Part shown: piece after piece, positions 16,044 through 25,639 of the stretch
Layout: every line of letters begins with the position of its first letter
Numbering within the stretch: the first letter of the stretch is position 1
NCBI GenBank assembly: GCA_017446765.1
Contig: JAFSQD010000011.1
Location: 1 to 34,259 of the forward strand
Length of the DNA: 34,259 nucleotides
DNA from: Alloprevotella sp.
GTDB lineage: Bacteria > Bacteroidota > Bacteroidia > Bacteroidales > Bacteroidaceae
Direction of reading: 5' to 3'
Notes under the pieces: model-generated
Database searches by the model: none
The model's input: the letters and a program-made list of their open reading frames with translations, nothing else
Told to the model about the DNA's origin: nothing
Translations under genes and position numbers: made by a program

Positions 16044-17030
16044 TTACCGCTCGGCGCGGTGGATAAGGAGATTGGCAAAGTCGCGCTGCCAGTCGGGATG
16101 TTCCTGTGTAAAGGATTCGATGTGTCGCTGCCGCTTCTGCTCAAGGATTTCGCTTTCGTCAATGAGGATGCCCGTTTCCTCGACGTTGCCGAATTCGTGA
16201 TTGACGGCCGTGCCGAAGCATCGCATCGTCAGCGAGAGGTTCATGTAGGCATTGACCAGCGGAGGAATATTGTAGCCGAAACGGCGCACGTGGGTATTGA
16301 GAATATAGTAGTCGCGACGGAAGTCGTCCTCACAGAACAACTTACGAAGTTCTTCCTCGTCGGTCTCAAGTTGAACGGGTGTGATGGGTGTGACGAGTCG
16401 GTCGGCATCTCCGAAGTGTTTGCGCAAGAAGTACAGAATCATGTCTCGCGCAGGGCGGTAGAATGTAGGATACATCGTCATTTTACCGAAGAAATACTTC
16501 AGTTCGGGCAGGATGATGGTCAGTGCGCCAAGGCCGTCCCAAAGGTTGTCGAGCGTAAAGAGCCCCTTTGTCATTGTACGGCTGCTTTGATACTCCAGGG
16601 TGACGAAAGAGCGTCCCAGCTCGGCCGTATAGGGCAGGTAGTCGTGGATGAACTTCTCAGAGAAGTGAAACATGTGGCTCGTGGCCAGGATGGGTTGCCC
16701 GTCAGGAGCAAAGGTAACCTCATCGCCGGGCAGAAAGCGATAGCCACCAAGTATGAGCTGATTTTCAGGATCCCAGACGAGGAGCTGATAGTAGGGATGC
16801 TCGCAGGTGTCAAACTCGTCAAGGTCGCAGTCAAGTCCAGTACCTCCTCCTGCTGCCCGGAAAGCTATTTCGCGCAATCGCCCAATCTCTCGCACGACAT
16901 TGGGCGCTTGTTGATAGGTCACAACGTATATGTCGTTGCCTCCTTTGTTGGTGGAGCGCAATTTGCGCTCAGGTGTAAGTTCTTTAAGGATCAACTGGCG
17001 GTCAACGGGAGGTATGATTTCTACTGCCAT
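16044..17030 (-). CDS. glsB: GNAT-type N-acyltransferase, glycine lipid synthesis (GlsB-like)
   Basis: The protein resembles the GNAT/hemolysin-type N-acyltransferases (OlsB, GlsB) that place a 3-hydroxy fatty acid on the amino group of an amino acid. In Bacteroides GlsB makes N-acyl glycine. Family marks are REIAFRAAGGGTGLDCDLDE, then D-TCEHPYYQLLVWD, LGGYRFLPGD, and later ELGRSFVTLEYQ. I start it at the ATG at 17030 (328 residues) rather than the upstream in-frame TTG, which adds eight residues with no family match. The GlsA-like acyltransferase lies just upstream on the same strand, 108 nt away. The pair strongly supports the glycine-lipid assignment; exact amino acid specificity is inferred. 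Confidence 0.82.
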   Translation of the reverse strand: MAVEIIPPVDRQLILKELTPERKLRSTNKGGNDIYVVTYQQAPNVVREIGRLREIAFRAAGGGTGLDCDLDEFDTCEHPYYQLLVWDPENQLILGGYRFLPGDEVTFAPDGQPILATSHMFHFSEKFIHDYLPYTAELGRSFVTLEYQSSRTMTKGLFTLDNLWDGLGALTIILPELKYFFGKMTMYPTFYRPARDMILYFLRKHFGDADRLVTPITPVQLETDEEELRKLFCEDDFRRDYYILNTHVRRFGYNIPPLVNAYMNLSLTMRCFGTAVNHEFGNVEETGILIDESEILEQKRQRHIESFTQEHPDWQRDFANLLIHRAER

Positions 17031-17138
17031 AGGATTATTTGTGACGAGTAACAATCCTTTTTCCTAGACGCTTCCCCACAAAGGCATAAGAGGAGTGATT
17101 TGTCAAAAGGATTGAGAAGATATCTATTCTTTCTTTTC

Positions 17139-17963
17139 TTACTGTTTGAGTGCGTAGACCTTTTCGCGGACGAAGGCTGCCCACTCCGTTGCCGAATGCG
17201 TGCGATCAAAGGTTTGCCAGGGTATGGGCTTACCTATGGTGACGGTGAAGGTCTTGTGAGCGTTGCGAAACATTTCGTCGACGAGGAAGAGCATGGCAAT
17301 GTTGAACTTGATGCCGAGGCGCTTGCAAATGTTGGCTATGCGGTAGAATCGTTCCGAATTCTGACCGCTGAAGTGTATAGGCACCACGTCGCGATGGGTC
17401 TCGACACTCTTCTGGATGAATGTTTTCTTCCAAGGTATGTCCTGAATCACCCCGTTGATGCGCCGGCTGCAGAGCCCAGCCGGAAACATGATGATGTGGT
17501 TGTCGCTTTTGAAGACGGCTTCCACCATGCGTGGAAAGTCCCTGCTCTGCTTTCCCGTCTTGTTGATGGGGATGAACAGGGGCTTCATGCCGTGGAGGTT
17601 CATCAGAAGGTCGTTGACGAGATATTTGATGCGCCCGTGGAAATGGTCGCCAAGGAGGGCACCAAGGGAAACGCCGTCCTGCCCGCCGAGGGGGTGATTG
17701 CTGACGAAGGTGTAAAGGCGGCCATCGTCAGGGTCGGGCAGATTTTCCCTACCTACCACCTTAAGGGTGACATCAATGAACTTCAGTGAGTCCTTCACCC
17801 ATTCCACGCCCTGCTTCTCACCTTCCTGGAGGATAAACTCATTGAGCTCGTCCTGATGGATAAGCCTTTTTAGGCGGTTGACGACGAAACGAGGCACGTA
17901 GCGTGCCTTCTTGCCAGCCTTATCGTGCAATACGCGTTCAATGTCAATGGTATGGTCAGCCAT
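17139..17963 (-). CDS. glsA: 1-acylglycerol-3-phosphate-type O-acyltransferase (GlsA-like)
   Basis: The 274-residue product carries the acyltransferase block SNHPLGGQDG (His90, Asp96), then FIPINKTGKQSRDF, MFPAGLCSRR and WKKTFIQKSV. This is the pattern of the PlsC-like 'putative hemolysin' branch to which Bacteroides GlsA belongs. GlsA adds a second fatty acid to the hydroxyl of N-acyl glycine. It would act at the cytoplasmic membrane face. The ATG at 17963 is preferred over an upstream TTG that would sit at the predicted promoter. A promoter element TATTTTTG lies about 20 nt upstream, and glsB follows. Confidence 0.82.
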   Translation of the reverse strand: MADHTIDIERVLHDKAGKKARYVPRFVVNRLKRLIHQDELNEFILQEGEKQGVEWVKDSLKFIDVTLKVVGRENLPDPDDGRLYTFVSNHPLGGQDGVSLGALLGDHFHGRIKYLVNDLLMNLHGMKPLFIPINKTGKQSRDFPRMVEAVFKSDNHIIMFPAGLCSRRINGVIQDIPWKKTFIQKSVETHRDVVPIHFSGQNSERFYRIANICKRLGIKFNIAMLFLVDEMFRNAHKTFTVTIGKPIPWQTFDRTHSATEWAAFVREKVYALKQ

Positions 17964-17982
17964 TCCGGACGTTTTAACCTCG

Positions 17983-17990
17983 CAAAAATA
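17983..17990 (-). promoter_or_regulatory. -7 element upstream of glsA
   Basis: On the minus strand TATTTTTG matches TAnnTTTG and lies 19 nt before the glsA start. I see no convincing TTTG at the -33 distance. It separates the gls pair from the upstream aminotransferase gene, which ends at 18019. Confidence 0.45.
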
Positions 17991-18018
17991 CAAAAAAACT
18001 TAAAAAACCTCTCCTTCC

Positions 18019-19227
18019 CTATACTTTTTTCAGTTTTCCGCATGCTTCGCGGATACGGCAAAGGGCTTCACGAATGTTATCGTCGCTCGTGGCATAGCTC
18101 ATGCGGAAGCATTCGGGCGAGCCAAAGGCGTCACCGCCCACCGTAGCCACATGCGCTTCATCAAGCAGATAGAGGGCGAAGTCGGTGGCGTTCTGTATGA
18201 CATGACGACCATCGGTGGTGCCAAAGTAGCTACTGCATTTGGGGAAGAGGTAGAAGGCGCCCTGCGGCACGTTGACTTCAAAACCCGGCACCCCGCGTGC
18301 CAGGCTGACGATGAGGTCGCGGCGTCGCTGAAAAGCTTGTCGCATCTCCTCGACGCATTCCTGCGGCCCGTCGTAGGCAGCCATGGCTGCGCGCTGGCTG
18401 ACGGAACAGGGTCCGCTGGTCTGTTGCCCTTGCAACTTGCTAACGGCCTTGACAATCCACTGCGGAGCAGCCAGATAGCCTATTCGCCATCCCGTCATGG
18501 CATAAGCCTTTGAGACGCCATTTACCAGGATGGTGCGCTCACGCATGCCCTCGCAGCGAGCCAGACTCGCGTGCGTACGCGTATAGTTAATGTGTTCGTA
18601 GATTTCGTCGGCAATGACGTAGACATCGGGGTGGCGACGCAGGACGGCGGCAAGTCCTTCCATCTCCTCCTGCGTATATACACTGCCCGTGGGGTTGCAG
18701 GGCGAGCAGAGGATGAGCAAACGCGTGCGCGGCGTGATGGCCTCTTCAAACTGTGCCGGCGTCATCTTGAAATCTTGGTCTATGGTAGCCTCCACGAATA
18801 CAGGCTTTCCTCCGGCGAGGAGCACCATCTGGGGATAGCTCACCCAGTAGGGGGCGGGAATAATGACCTCATCGCCCTCGCTCACGAGCGCCATGACGGC
18901 TCCCGAGACGCACTGCTTGGCACCATTGGACACACAAATTTCCTCCTTCGTATAGGAAAGGCCATTCTCGCGTTGGAGCTTTTGGGTAATGCTCTCGCGC
19001 AGGTCGGCATATCCGGCCACGGGGCTGTATGTGGTGAAATTCTGGTCTATGGCCTCCTTCGCAGCCTGCTTGATGTGAGCAGGCGTGGGAAAGTCGGGTT
19101 CGCCCACTGAAAGGTTGATGACGGGTACGCCCTTCGCCTTCAACTCGGCACTGCGCTGTGACATGGCAAGCGTGGCGGATGGAGAGAGGCGGTTGACGCA
19201 ATCGGAAAGGTGCTGTTGTGTATTCAT
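18019..19227 (-). CDS. Class I pyridoxal-phosphate aspartate aminotransferase
   Basis: This fold I aminotransferase of the AspC/AAT Ib group interconverts aspartate and 2-oxoglutarate with oxaloacetate and glutamate. Starting at the ATG at 19227 gives 402 residues, normal for the group. Catalytic and cofactor residues are visible: Asn178 in CSPCNPTG, Asp207 and Tyr210 in IADEIYEH, Lys240 in GVSKAYAMTGW as the Schiff base, and Arg248 downstream. INLSVGEPDF near 37-46 is the usual substrate loop. Reading further upstream would overlap the CapA-like gene and adds no homologous residues. The gene begins 10 nt after the CapA-like stop, so they are probably co-transcribed. Confidence 0.93.
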   Translation of the reverse strand: MNTQQHLSDCVNRLSPSATLAMSQRSAELKAKGVPVINLSVGEPDFPTPAHIKQAAKEAIDQNFTTYSPVAGYADLRESITQKLQRENGLSYTKEEICVSNGAKQCVSGAVMALVSEGDEVIIPAPYWVSYPQMVLLAGGKPVFVEATIDQDFKMTPAQFEEAITPRTRLLILCSPCNPTGSVYTQEEMEGLAAVLRRHPDVYVIADEIYEHINYTRTHASLARCEGMRERTILVNGVSKAYAMTGWRIGYLAAPQWIVKAVSKLQGQQTSGPCSVSQRAAMAAYDGPQECVEEMRQAFQRRRDLIVSLARGVPGFEVNVPQGAFYLFPKCSSYFGTTDGRHVIQNATDFALYLLDEAHVATVGGDAFGSPECFRMSYATSDDNIREALCRIREACGKLKKV

Positions 19228-19237
19228 TGGTCCCTGA

Positions 19238-20386
19238 TTATTGGTTGAATATATGCTCTTTGATGCCGCCAGAGTTGTATTTTCCGAAAAGGGTTCGGGC
19301 GTTTGTGGCAAAGCGGTTCATGAGGCGGCGCTCCTCGGCGTTCATGAGGCTGTCGGGGTAGCCCACAGGGAGGAGGCGATGATTTTTCCTGTGGCTCACG
19401 ACGGGGCGCGACACCCAGCAGAGAGAGTAGTCGCAATCGGCCAGTCGCACGGTGGAATCCTTCTCAAGCGTCATGCTCACCACCATGCCGCCGTCACTGT
19501 TCTCCATCATCTGGTTAGAGATGTAGTTTCCGAGGGAATAGACCAGCATGTGGCGGCGACCCTGCGCATCCGTGTGCACTTCAACGGGCTGCACCACATG
19601 GGGATGCCCGCCGATGACGTGGTCCACACCCTGCGCAAAGAGCCAGTTGGCCAGTTCACGCTGTGCGGCATTGGGCACCATTGCATATTCAATGCCCCAA
19701 TGCATGATGGCGATGATGGCATCTGGCTTCATGGATTTCGCCTTTCGGATGTCCTGTTCCATCTGGCGACGATCGATGAGGTTGACTACGTTTGGGCGGG
19801 GTATAGGAAGGCCATTTGTCCCATAGGTATAGTTGAGCAGGGCGAGGCGGAAGCCCCCTTTTTCCACGATTAGTGGGTAGTTACGCTCACGCTGCAAGGT
19901 GTCGGCATAGGTGCCAAGGTGGGTAACGCCGAGGCTGTCGAGCATGAGGATAGTGCGTTCAATCCCCCGACGTCCACGGTCACAGCTATGGTTGTTGGCC
20001 GTGGCCAATACGTCGAAGCCCGCATCGCGGATAGCTGTGAGAAACTCGTCGGGAGCGGAGAAGGTGGGATAGCCCGTATAAGGCCGTCCTCCTAACGTCA
20101 CCTCAAGGTTTGCAAATGCAAGGTCGAAGCCCTTCACGTATTCTTGCACGTTTTCGAAGTAGCTGTCGTAATTGTAGCTTCCGTCAGGCATGCGTGCCGC
20201 ATTGATCTGCGTAATGTGTTGCATGAGGTCGCCGGCAAATAGGAGAGTGATGCGGCGCGTTGTGTCGGCCGCTACCTCATGCTCCTGCTGCGCCTGGCGG
20301 TCGCCGCGGCATGCTGAAAGTCCGCATGTTCCCCACCCTGCCAACAGGATGGTTGCCAACAAGGAAAGCATTTGGAAGGTTTTCAT
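19238..20386 (-). CDS. CapA/PgsA-family lipoprotein, metallophosphatase-like
   Basis: From MKTFQML the product has 382 residues. In-frame ATGs at 20392 and 20401 are also possible. It has a lipobox LSAC, so it is probably lipid-anchored. The body shows the CapA-type metallophosphoesterase pattern: LLFAGDLMQH, FANLEVTLGG, ATANNHSCDRGRRGI, IMHWGIEY, VIGGHPHVVQP and YSLGNYISNQ. Family members are linked to poly-gamma-glutamate capsule synthesis, but many in Bacteroidetes have no proven substrate. No capsule genes are nearby. It lies between ribBA and the aminotransferase in a compact minus-strand run. Confidence 0.88.
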   Translation of the reverse strand: MKTFQMLSLLATILLAGWGTCGLSACRGDRQAQQEHEVAADTTRRITLLFAGDLMQHITQINAARMPDGSYNYDSYFENVQEYVKGFDLAFANLEVTLGGRPYTGYPTFSAPDEFLTAIRDAGFDVLATANNHSCDRGRRGIERTILMLDSLGVTHLGTYADTLQRERNYPLIVEKGGFRLALLNYTYGTNGLPIPRPNVVNLIDRRQMEQDIRKAKSMKPDAIIAIMHWGIEYAMVPNAAQRELANWLFAQGVDHVIGGHPHVVQPVEVHTDAQGRRHMLVYSLGNYISNQMMENSDGGMVVSMTLEKDSTVRLADCDYSLCWVSRPVVSHRKNHRLLPVGYPDSLMNAEERRLMNRFATNARTLFGKYNSGGIKEHIFNQ

Positions 20387-20428
20387 ATTCATGATGTTCA
20401 TACACCGAGAGCGTGGGAAGGAGGCAGC

Positions 20429-21637
20429 TCACTTCTTCTGATGAAGTGTATGCCCCATGCGGATACGTTTTGTCTCAAGATAGCGCTCGTTGTAGGCATT
20501 GGGCTCCACCTCAATAGGTACGTTCTCCGTGATTTCCAACCCGTAAGCTTCCAACCCCACACGTTTTATGGGGTTGTTGGTCATGAGGCGCATCTTGCGT
20601 ACGCCCAACTGTCCCAGGATTTGTGCGCCGACGCCATAGTCGCGTTCGTCAGGGTTGTAGCCCAGGTGGACGTTGGCGTCTACGGTGTCGTAGCCTTCCT
20701 CCTGGAGCTTGTAAGCGGCAATTTTTGCCATCAGCCCGATGCCGCGTCCCTCCTGGTTGAGGTAGAGTATGACTCCCCTACCCTCCTGCTCCACCATCTG
20801 CATAGCCTTGTGGAGCTGCTCGCCGCAGTCGCAGCGCTGGCTACCGAAGATATCGCCCGTGACGCAAGAAGAATGTACGCGCACGAGGACCGACTCGTCT
20901 GGTTCCCAAGTTCCTTTGATGAGCGCCACGTGCTCCTTGCCGCCTGCCTTCTGCCGGAAAGGTATCAGGCGAAAGTGGCCGTAGGCTGTGGGCATGTCCA
21001 CCTCCTCACCCCGCTCAACGAGGCTTTCCTCCTGGAGACGATATGCAATGAGATCGCGGATGGTGAGAATCTTCAGCCTGTGTTCTTCGGCAAAGACTTT
21101 CAGTTCGGGCATACGAGCCATCGTGCCGTCCTCATTAAGGATTTCTATGAGGCATGCGGCGGGCTCCAGACCAGCAAGACGTGCGAGGTCTACGGCGGCT
21201 TCGGTGTGTCCGGCGCGCACGAGGACCCCGCGGTCCTGTGCGTAGAGGGGGTTGATATGTCCTGGACGGCCGAAGGTCTCGGGCGTGCTGGAAGGGTCGG
21301 CCAAGGCGCGTATGGTGGCTGCGCGGTCGTGGCAGCTGACACCGGTCGTGCACCCTTCCAGTTTGTCGACTGTGACGGTGAAAGGCGTACCGAGCATGCT
21401 CGTGTTGTCCTCCACCTGGTGGGGCAGTTGCAGTTGCCGGCAACGCTCCATCGTGACTGGCGCACAGAGCACTCCCCGCCCATAACGCATCATAAAGTTG
21501 ACACTTTCCTCGGTGGCAAACCGAGCTGCCATGATGAGGTCTCCCTCGTTCTCGCGATCCTCGTCGTCAACAACGATGACAAACTTTCCTGCCCGGATAT
21601 CTTCCAGAGCTTCTTCTACTGTGGCAAGTCTTACCAT
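20429..21637 (-). CDS. ribBA: Bifunctional DHBP synthase / GTP cyclohydrolase II
   Basis: RibBA supplies both branches of riboflavin synthesis: the N-terminal half makes 3,4-dihydroxy-2-butanone 4-phosphate from ribulose 5-phosphate, and the C-terminal half opens GTP. The 402-residue length is typical. [11 protein letters not shown] (24-34) is the RibB acidic loop, with [13 protein letters not shown] later. The RibA zinc ligands are Cys257, Cys268 and Cys270 in [17 protein letters not shown], followed by [12 protein letters not shown]. The start lies 6 nt after the permease stop. No FMN riboswitch is seen, which fits its internal position in an operon. Confidence 0.95.
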   Translation of the reverse strand: MVRLATVEEALEDIRAGKFVIVVDDEDRENEGDLIMAARFATEESVNFMMRYGRGVLCAPVTMERCRQLQLPHQVEDNTSMLGTPFTVTVDKLEGCTTGVSCHDRAATIRALADPSSTPETFGRPGHINPLYAQDRGVLVRAGHTEAAVDLARLAGLEPAACLIEILNEDGTMARMPELKVFAEEHRLKILTIRDLIAYRLQEESLVERGEEVDMPTAYGHFRLIPFRQKAGGKEHVALIKGTWEPDESVLVRVHSSCVTGDIFGSQRCDCGEQLHKAMQMVEQEGRGVILYLNQEGRGIGLMAKIAAYKLQEEGYDTVDANVHLGYNPDERDYGVGAQILGQLGVRKMRLMTNNPIKRVGLEAYGLEITENVPIEVEPNAYNERYLETKRIRMGHTLHQKK

Positions 21638-21643
21638 ATATAA

Positions 21644-23626
21644 TTATTCTGTTGTTGTAATTGTCATATCAAGTTCTTCCTTGTCCGCGGGACTCTCTAC
21701 CTTCTCGCTCATGCGCCCGAGTAACTCGCTGAGCACTTTACTGCATTGCCTCAGGTCGGCCAACAGGCGGAGTCGGAAACGCCATGCCCGCAACCATAGC
21801 AAGAGTCCCACGGGCAACAATATGCCGCATGCCACGTTCAACGAATGGCGATGAAAGGGCGACGTGTGTGACTTGGCATACATCTGAGGCAGGCGGTTCA
21901 GGAGGTGCAGTTCGCGATAGTCGCGGCTGTTGGATAATTCTTCCACGATGGCCTCCATTCGCCCAGCGAGTCCGGCCACCGTATCGTCGGGGGCGGAGCG
22001 GAAGAACATGCGTATGTAGCTGGGCGCCAGATAGAGCCTTTGCGAATCGGCATAGCGCTTCATGTCGGCCGAAAGGGAACCCACTTCCGCGCATAGGCGG
22101 GTATAGTCGGGCTCGTCGATGATAACCTCCTTGGGCATCAGGTGGCGTGCCGAGCGAAAGCCGAAGAAGCGCTTCAGCAAAGCCACGTAGGCATCTATAT
22201 TGAATACCACTGAATCGTTGTTAGCCTTATACGTCAGCCAGGCTCCCGTGGGTGCCAACACGGCACTGGAAATCCACATGCCGTATATCATGTTCCACGA
22301 GCCGTTGCGGGCCATCTTTGCACTACTGTTGTCAATGATGTAGTAGAGCAGGAAAATGATGACGCTGATCACAGCGGGCATACCAAGTCCGCCCTTGCGG
22401 ATAATGGCTCCCAAGGGGGCACCGATAAAGAAGAAGAAGATGCAGGCGAAGGAGTAGGTGAACTTCCTGTGCCATTCGCGGCGATGGGTGCGCACGAATC
22501 GTTCCTCGTCCTTCGTCGTACTGCCCCGCCATTCCAGCTCTGCCTTTGCGCTCGCCACGTCCGTGCGCGCAAGGTGGAGGGCTGTCAGCAGGCGTCCCTC
22601 CAGCTTTTCTCCTTCAGGTGAGGATTTAAGCACTTGGGGAATGCCCACCTTTCCCGCCCTCGTCCTGAGGCTGTCGGTGGCGCCCTTTTCAACGTTCTTC
22701 TTGCCTATGGTATGCGCGGTCGTAGGCATGCGCTTCATGAGGTCGCCGTAGAACTCACGCCCGAGGCTGTCAAGTTCGGCATTGACCGAGTCAATGGTCT
22801 GCTGAAGCTGCGTCAAGTTCTTTGTCGTTGCCATCCCACGCAGGAGGTCTTCGTCCATGCGGTCGAAGTTGCTGTCAAAGTCAATGATAAAGCGTTTGTA
22901 CCCGAACGTCTCACGATCACTGGGCTGGTCGCGCACGCCCATCCGCCCGGCCTGCGAGGCGTTAAGGTTCTCAAACTGCTCTCCATCCCATATGTCCAGT
23001 ACGAGATGAAGCTTGTCCTCTGTCATCACCATGCGTCCGGAATCGGCCACGACAATCTGAGCTTTGTCAAATCCCTGGTCGGTCTTGTATACCATAAGGC
23101 CGTAGAGCTTCCCTGTGACCACATCCTTGCGCTCAACAAAGAGGTTAAAGCCTGGCACGCCGTTGTAAAACACGCCTTCCGGAATTTCCAGTGCGGGCGA
23201 TGTCTGCTGCATACTATAGAGCAGGGCGCGCATCTTCAGCTGAGCCTCCGGCGCCCACTTATTCTGGAAAACGAAGGATATGCAGGCCAACCCTATAGCG
23301 AAGACCCCGGCTGGGGCCATGATACGCACCAGAGAAATACCAGCCGCCTTCATGGCTAACAGTTCCAGTTTCTCACCCATGTTACCGAAGGAGATGAGGG
23401 AGGCCAGCAACACGGACAACGGAAGGGACATGGGCACCGTCGTAACGGCCATGTGCCAGAAGAATTCTGCCATGACATCAAGCGTGAGACCCTTTCCTAT
23501 GAGCTTGTCAACGTACTGCCAGGTAAATTCCATCATGAAGACAAAGAGCGTCACGAAGAAGGCTGCGAAAAAGATGAGCAGGAACTTCCGCAGCACAAAC
23601 AAGTCCATTTTCTTCACGAACCTCAT
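21644..23626 (-). CDS. LptF/LptG-family (YjgP/YjgQ) lipopolysaccharide export permease
   Basis: This inner-membrane permease family works with LptB and LptC to move lipopolysaccharide from the inner membrane toward the outer membrane. The 660-residue product has three N-terminal membrane helices (about 12-34, 57-80, 100-120) with the family phrases TVPMSLPLSVLLASL and FGNMGEKLELLAMKAAG. A periplasmic beta domain follows, with FYNGVPGFNLFVERKD. C-terminal helices include FFIGAPLGAIIRKGGLGMP and YYIIDNSS. It is longer than the enterobacterial proteins (about 360), with a long periplasmic insert and a C-terminal extension ending in one more helix, common in Bacteroidetes. Whether it plays the LptF or LptG role cannot be told. 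Confidence 0.88.
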   Translation of the reverse strand: MRFVKKMDLFVLRKFLLIFFAAFFVTLFVFMMEFTWQYVDKLIGKGLTLDVMAEFFWHMAVTTVPMSLPLSVLLASLISFGNMGEKLELLAMKAAGISLVRIMAPAGVFAIGLACISFVFQNKWAPEAQLKMRALLYSMQQTSPALEIPEGVFYNGVPGFNLFVERKDVVTGKLYGLMVYKTDQGFDKAQIVVADSGRMVMTEDKLHLVLDIWDGEQFENLNASQAGRMGVRDQPSDRETFGYKRFIIDFDSNFDRMDEDLLRGMATTKNLTQLQQTIDSVNAELDSLGREFYGDLMKRMPTTAHTIGKKNVEKGATDSLRTRAGKVGIPQVLKSSPEGEKLEGRLLTALHLARTDVASAKAELEWRGSTTKDEERFVRTHRREWHRKFTYSFACIFFFFIGAPLGAIIRKGGLGMPAVISVIIFLLYYIIDNSSAKMARNGSWNMIYGMWISSAVLAPTGAWLTYKANNDSVVFNIDAYVALLKRFFGFRSARHLMPKEVIIDEPDYTRLCAEVGSLSADMKRYADSQRLYLAPSYIRMFFRSAPDDTVAGLAGRMEAIVEELSNSRDYRELHLLNRLPQMYAKSHTSPFHRHSLNVACGILLPVGLLLWLRAWRFRLRLLADLRQCSKVLSELLGRMSEKVESPADKEELDMTITTTE

Positions 23627-23635
23627 TGCCTTCTT

Positions 23636-25588
23636 TTATTCAATAGTTTCCAGCCACACGCTGGCATGTGCATCTGAGGGCATGCGCCAATCGCCACGAG
23701 GACTGAGGGACACACTGCCGACCTTCGGTCCGTCGGGCATACACGAGCGCTTGAACTGCTGGGAGAAGAAACGACGCAGGAATACCCCCAACCAGTGACG
23801 TATTTCCTCGTCGCCATGAGCCGACACCTGATCGGTGGACTTCCGAAAAGCTCGGCGTGCCAGAGCAAGTATTTTCTTTGGACTCCTGCCATATCGCAGG
23901 AGATGGTAGAGGAAAAAGTCGTGGAGTTCATAGGGACCCACGAGATCTTCCGTTTTCTGGGCAATGGTACCGTCCTCACCGGCCGGGAGGAGTTCCGGAC
24001 TGACGGGTGTGTCAGCCACGTCGAGCAGAGCTGTGCGCACATCATCGGGCGTAGTCTCCAGGGCAGCCACGTGGCGCACAAGGTGACGCACCAGAGTCTT
24101 GGGCACAGAGGCGTTGACGCCATACATGGACATCTGGTCACCATTGTAGGTAGCCCATCCTAATGCCAGTTCAGAGAGGTCGCCAGTACCCACTACGAGG
24201 CCTCCCGTCTGATTGGCCACGTCCATGAGGATTTGCGTGCGTTCGCGCGCCTGACTGTTTTCATAGGTCACATCGCGCTGCGCCACGTCAAGGGCGATGT
24301 CACGGAAGTGCACTTCGCAGGCTTCTCGAATGCTGATCTCGCGCACTGTCGTGCCCAGACCCCGCATGAGGCTGAGGGCATTCTGATAGGTACGGTCGGT
24401 AGTGCCAAAACCCGGCATCGTTATGCCCACGATATCGCGTCTCTCCTTCCCGAGGAGATCAAAGGCACGCACACAGACGAGCAATGCCAACGTGGAGTCC
24501 AGGCCACCGCTGATGCCTATGACGGCAGTTCGCGCATGTGTGTGTTCTAAGCGCCGTGCCAGCCCGAGGGCCTGGATGGAGAGGATCTCTTCCAAACGGG
24601 CAGGAAGTTCCTCTCCCTGCGGCACGAAAGGCAGGGGGTCGACAGGACGCAGCAATTCGTCGTCCACGCTTCCGTCAGCCAATCCCTCCTGTGCCACCTC
24701 CACATTCACAATCGGTTGCATCTGGGCTGCAGACTGGGAAAAGGAAGTGTTGCGCAGGCGTTCGTGGCGAAGCATTTCCACGTCCACGTCGGCTACCGAC
24801 AGGCTGGGCTGCATGCTGAAGCGGCAGGCTTCTGCCAGTATCTTGCCGTTTTCCGCGATAAAGGCTTGGCCGCCAAAGACGAGATCCTGCGTACTTTCGC
24901 CATATCCGCTTCCAGCATAGACGTAGGCAGACAGCGTGCGTCCGCTCTGTCCCATCACCAAACTGCGCAGGTAGGCATGCTTGCCGGCAAGTTCGTCGCT
25001 CGCGCTGAGATTCAGCACGATGTCGGCACCGCCAAGCGCCAGCATTGTAGAAGGCGGCTGGGGCGCCCACAAGTCCTCACACAGTTCAACGCCGAAGCGG
25101 TAGGCTCCGGCATCAAAGAGGAGTCCGGTGCCAAAAGGAACCGTCTGCCCGCAAAGCTGTATGCGTCCGCCCGCAGGTATCATGGCGCCGCTGCTGAACC
25201 ACCGTGGCTCGTAAAACTCTCCATACCCTGGAATAAAAGTCTTGGGAACGATGCCGCATATACGGCCGCGATGCATCACGACGGCACAGTTGTAGAGGCA
25301 TCCACGATGGCGAACGGGTAGACCTACTACAGCCACGACGCGCAGGGCACGTCCCAGCTCAAGAAGGTTGAGCAAAGCCCCTTCAGCCGCATCGAGCAGG
25401 CATTGCTGCTGGAAAAGATCCTGACAGGTGTAGGCCGTCAGGGAAAGTTCGGGAAAACAGATGATGTCAATGCCGCGTCCATCGGCCTGTACCATGAGGT
25501 TGCCGACTTGTTCAGCGTTATAGGTGCAATCGGCCACGCGCACTGAAGGCACGGCCGCCGCCACCCTGATATATCCTTCCATAGCCAT
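23636..25588 (-). CDS. nadE: Glutamine-dependent NAD+ synthetase
   Basis: NadE makes NAD+ from deamido-NAD+, ATP and glutamine. The 650-residue product is the two-domain form. The N-terminal nitrilase-type glutaminase has the triad Glu47 (FPELSLTAY), Lys116 (VPKTFIPGYGEF) and Cys170 (GVELCEDLW). The C-terminal synthetase has the ATP loop GISGGLDSTLALL (358-370) and GTGDLSELALGWATYNGD. It heads the compact minus-strand run and ends 9 nt before the permease start. A TACTTTTG element lies 43 nt upstream. ATGs at 25588 and 25582 are both possible. Confidence 0.95.
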   Translation of the reverse strand: MAMEGYIRVAAAVPSVRVADCTYNAEQVGNLMVQADGRGIDIICFPELSLTAYTCQDLFQQQCLLDAAEGALLNLLELGRALRVVAVVGLPVRHRGCLYNCAVVMHRGRICGIVPKTFIPGYGEFYEPRWFSSGAMIPAGGRIQLCGQTVPFGTGLLFDAGAYRFGVELCEDLWAPQPPSTMLALGGADIVLNLSASDELAGKHAYLRSLVMGQSGRTLSAYVYAGSGYGESTQDLVFGGQAFIAENGKILAEACRFSMQPSLSVADVDVEMLRHERLRNTSFSQSAAQMQPIVNVEVAQEGLADGSVDDELLRPVDPLPFVPQGEELPARLEEILSIQALGLARRLEHTHARTAVIGISGGLDSTLALLVCVRAFDLLGKERRDIVGITMPGFGTTDRTYQNALSLMRGLGTTVREISIREACEVHFRDIALDVAQRDVTYENSQARERTQILMDVANQTGGLVVGTGDLSELALGWATYNGDQMSMYGVNASVPKTLVRHLVRHVAALETTPDDVRTALLDVADTPVSPELLPAGEDGTIAQKTEDLVGPYELHDFFLYHLLRYGRSPKKILALARRAFRKSTDQVSAHGDEEIRHWLGVFLRRFFSQQFKRSCMPDGPKVGSVSLSPRGDWRMPSDAHASVWLETIE

Positions 25589-25631
25589 GAATGAATGTAA
25601 GGAGGAAAGAAGTATCCCCCTTTTCAGGCCA

Positions 25632-25639
25632 CAAAAGTA
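25632..25639 (-). promoter_or_regulatory. -7 element upstream of nadE
   Basis: The minus strand reads TACTTTTG, matching TAnnTTTG, 43 nt before the nadE start. No clear -33 TTTG is present. It probably drives nadE, the permease, ribBA, the CapA-like gene and the aminotransferase, which are separated by 6-42 nt. Confidence 0.5.

Noticed and set aside
20372..21643. Long plus-strand open frame opposite ribBA (and similar ones opposite glsB and the permease)
   Set aside because: They are antisense to clearly identified enzymes in GC-rich codons, where antisense frames stay open by chance; their products match nothing known.
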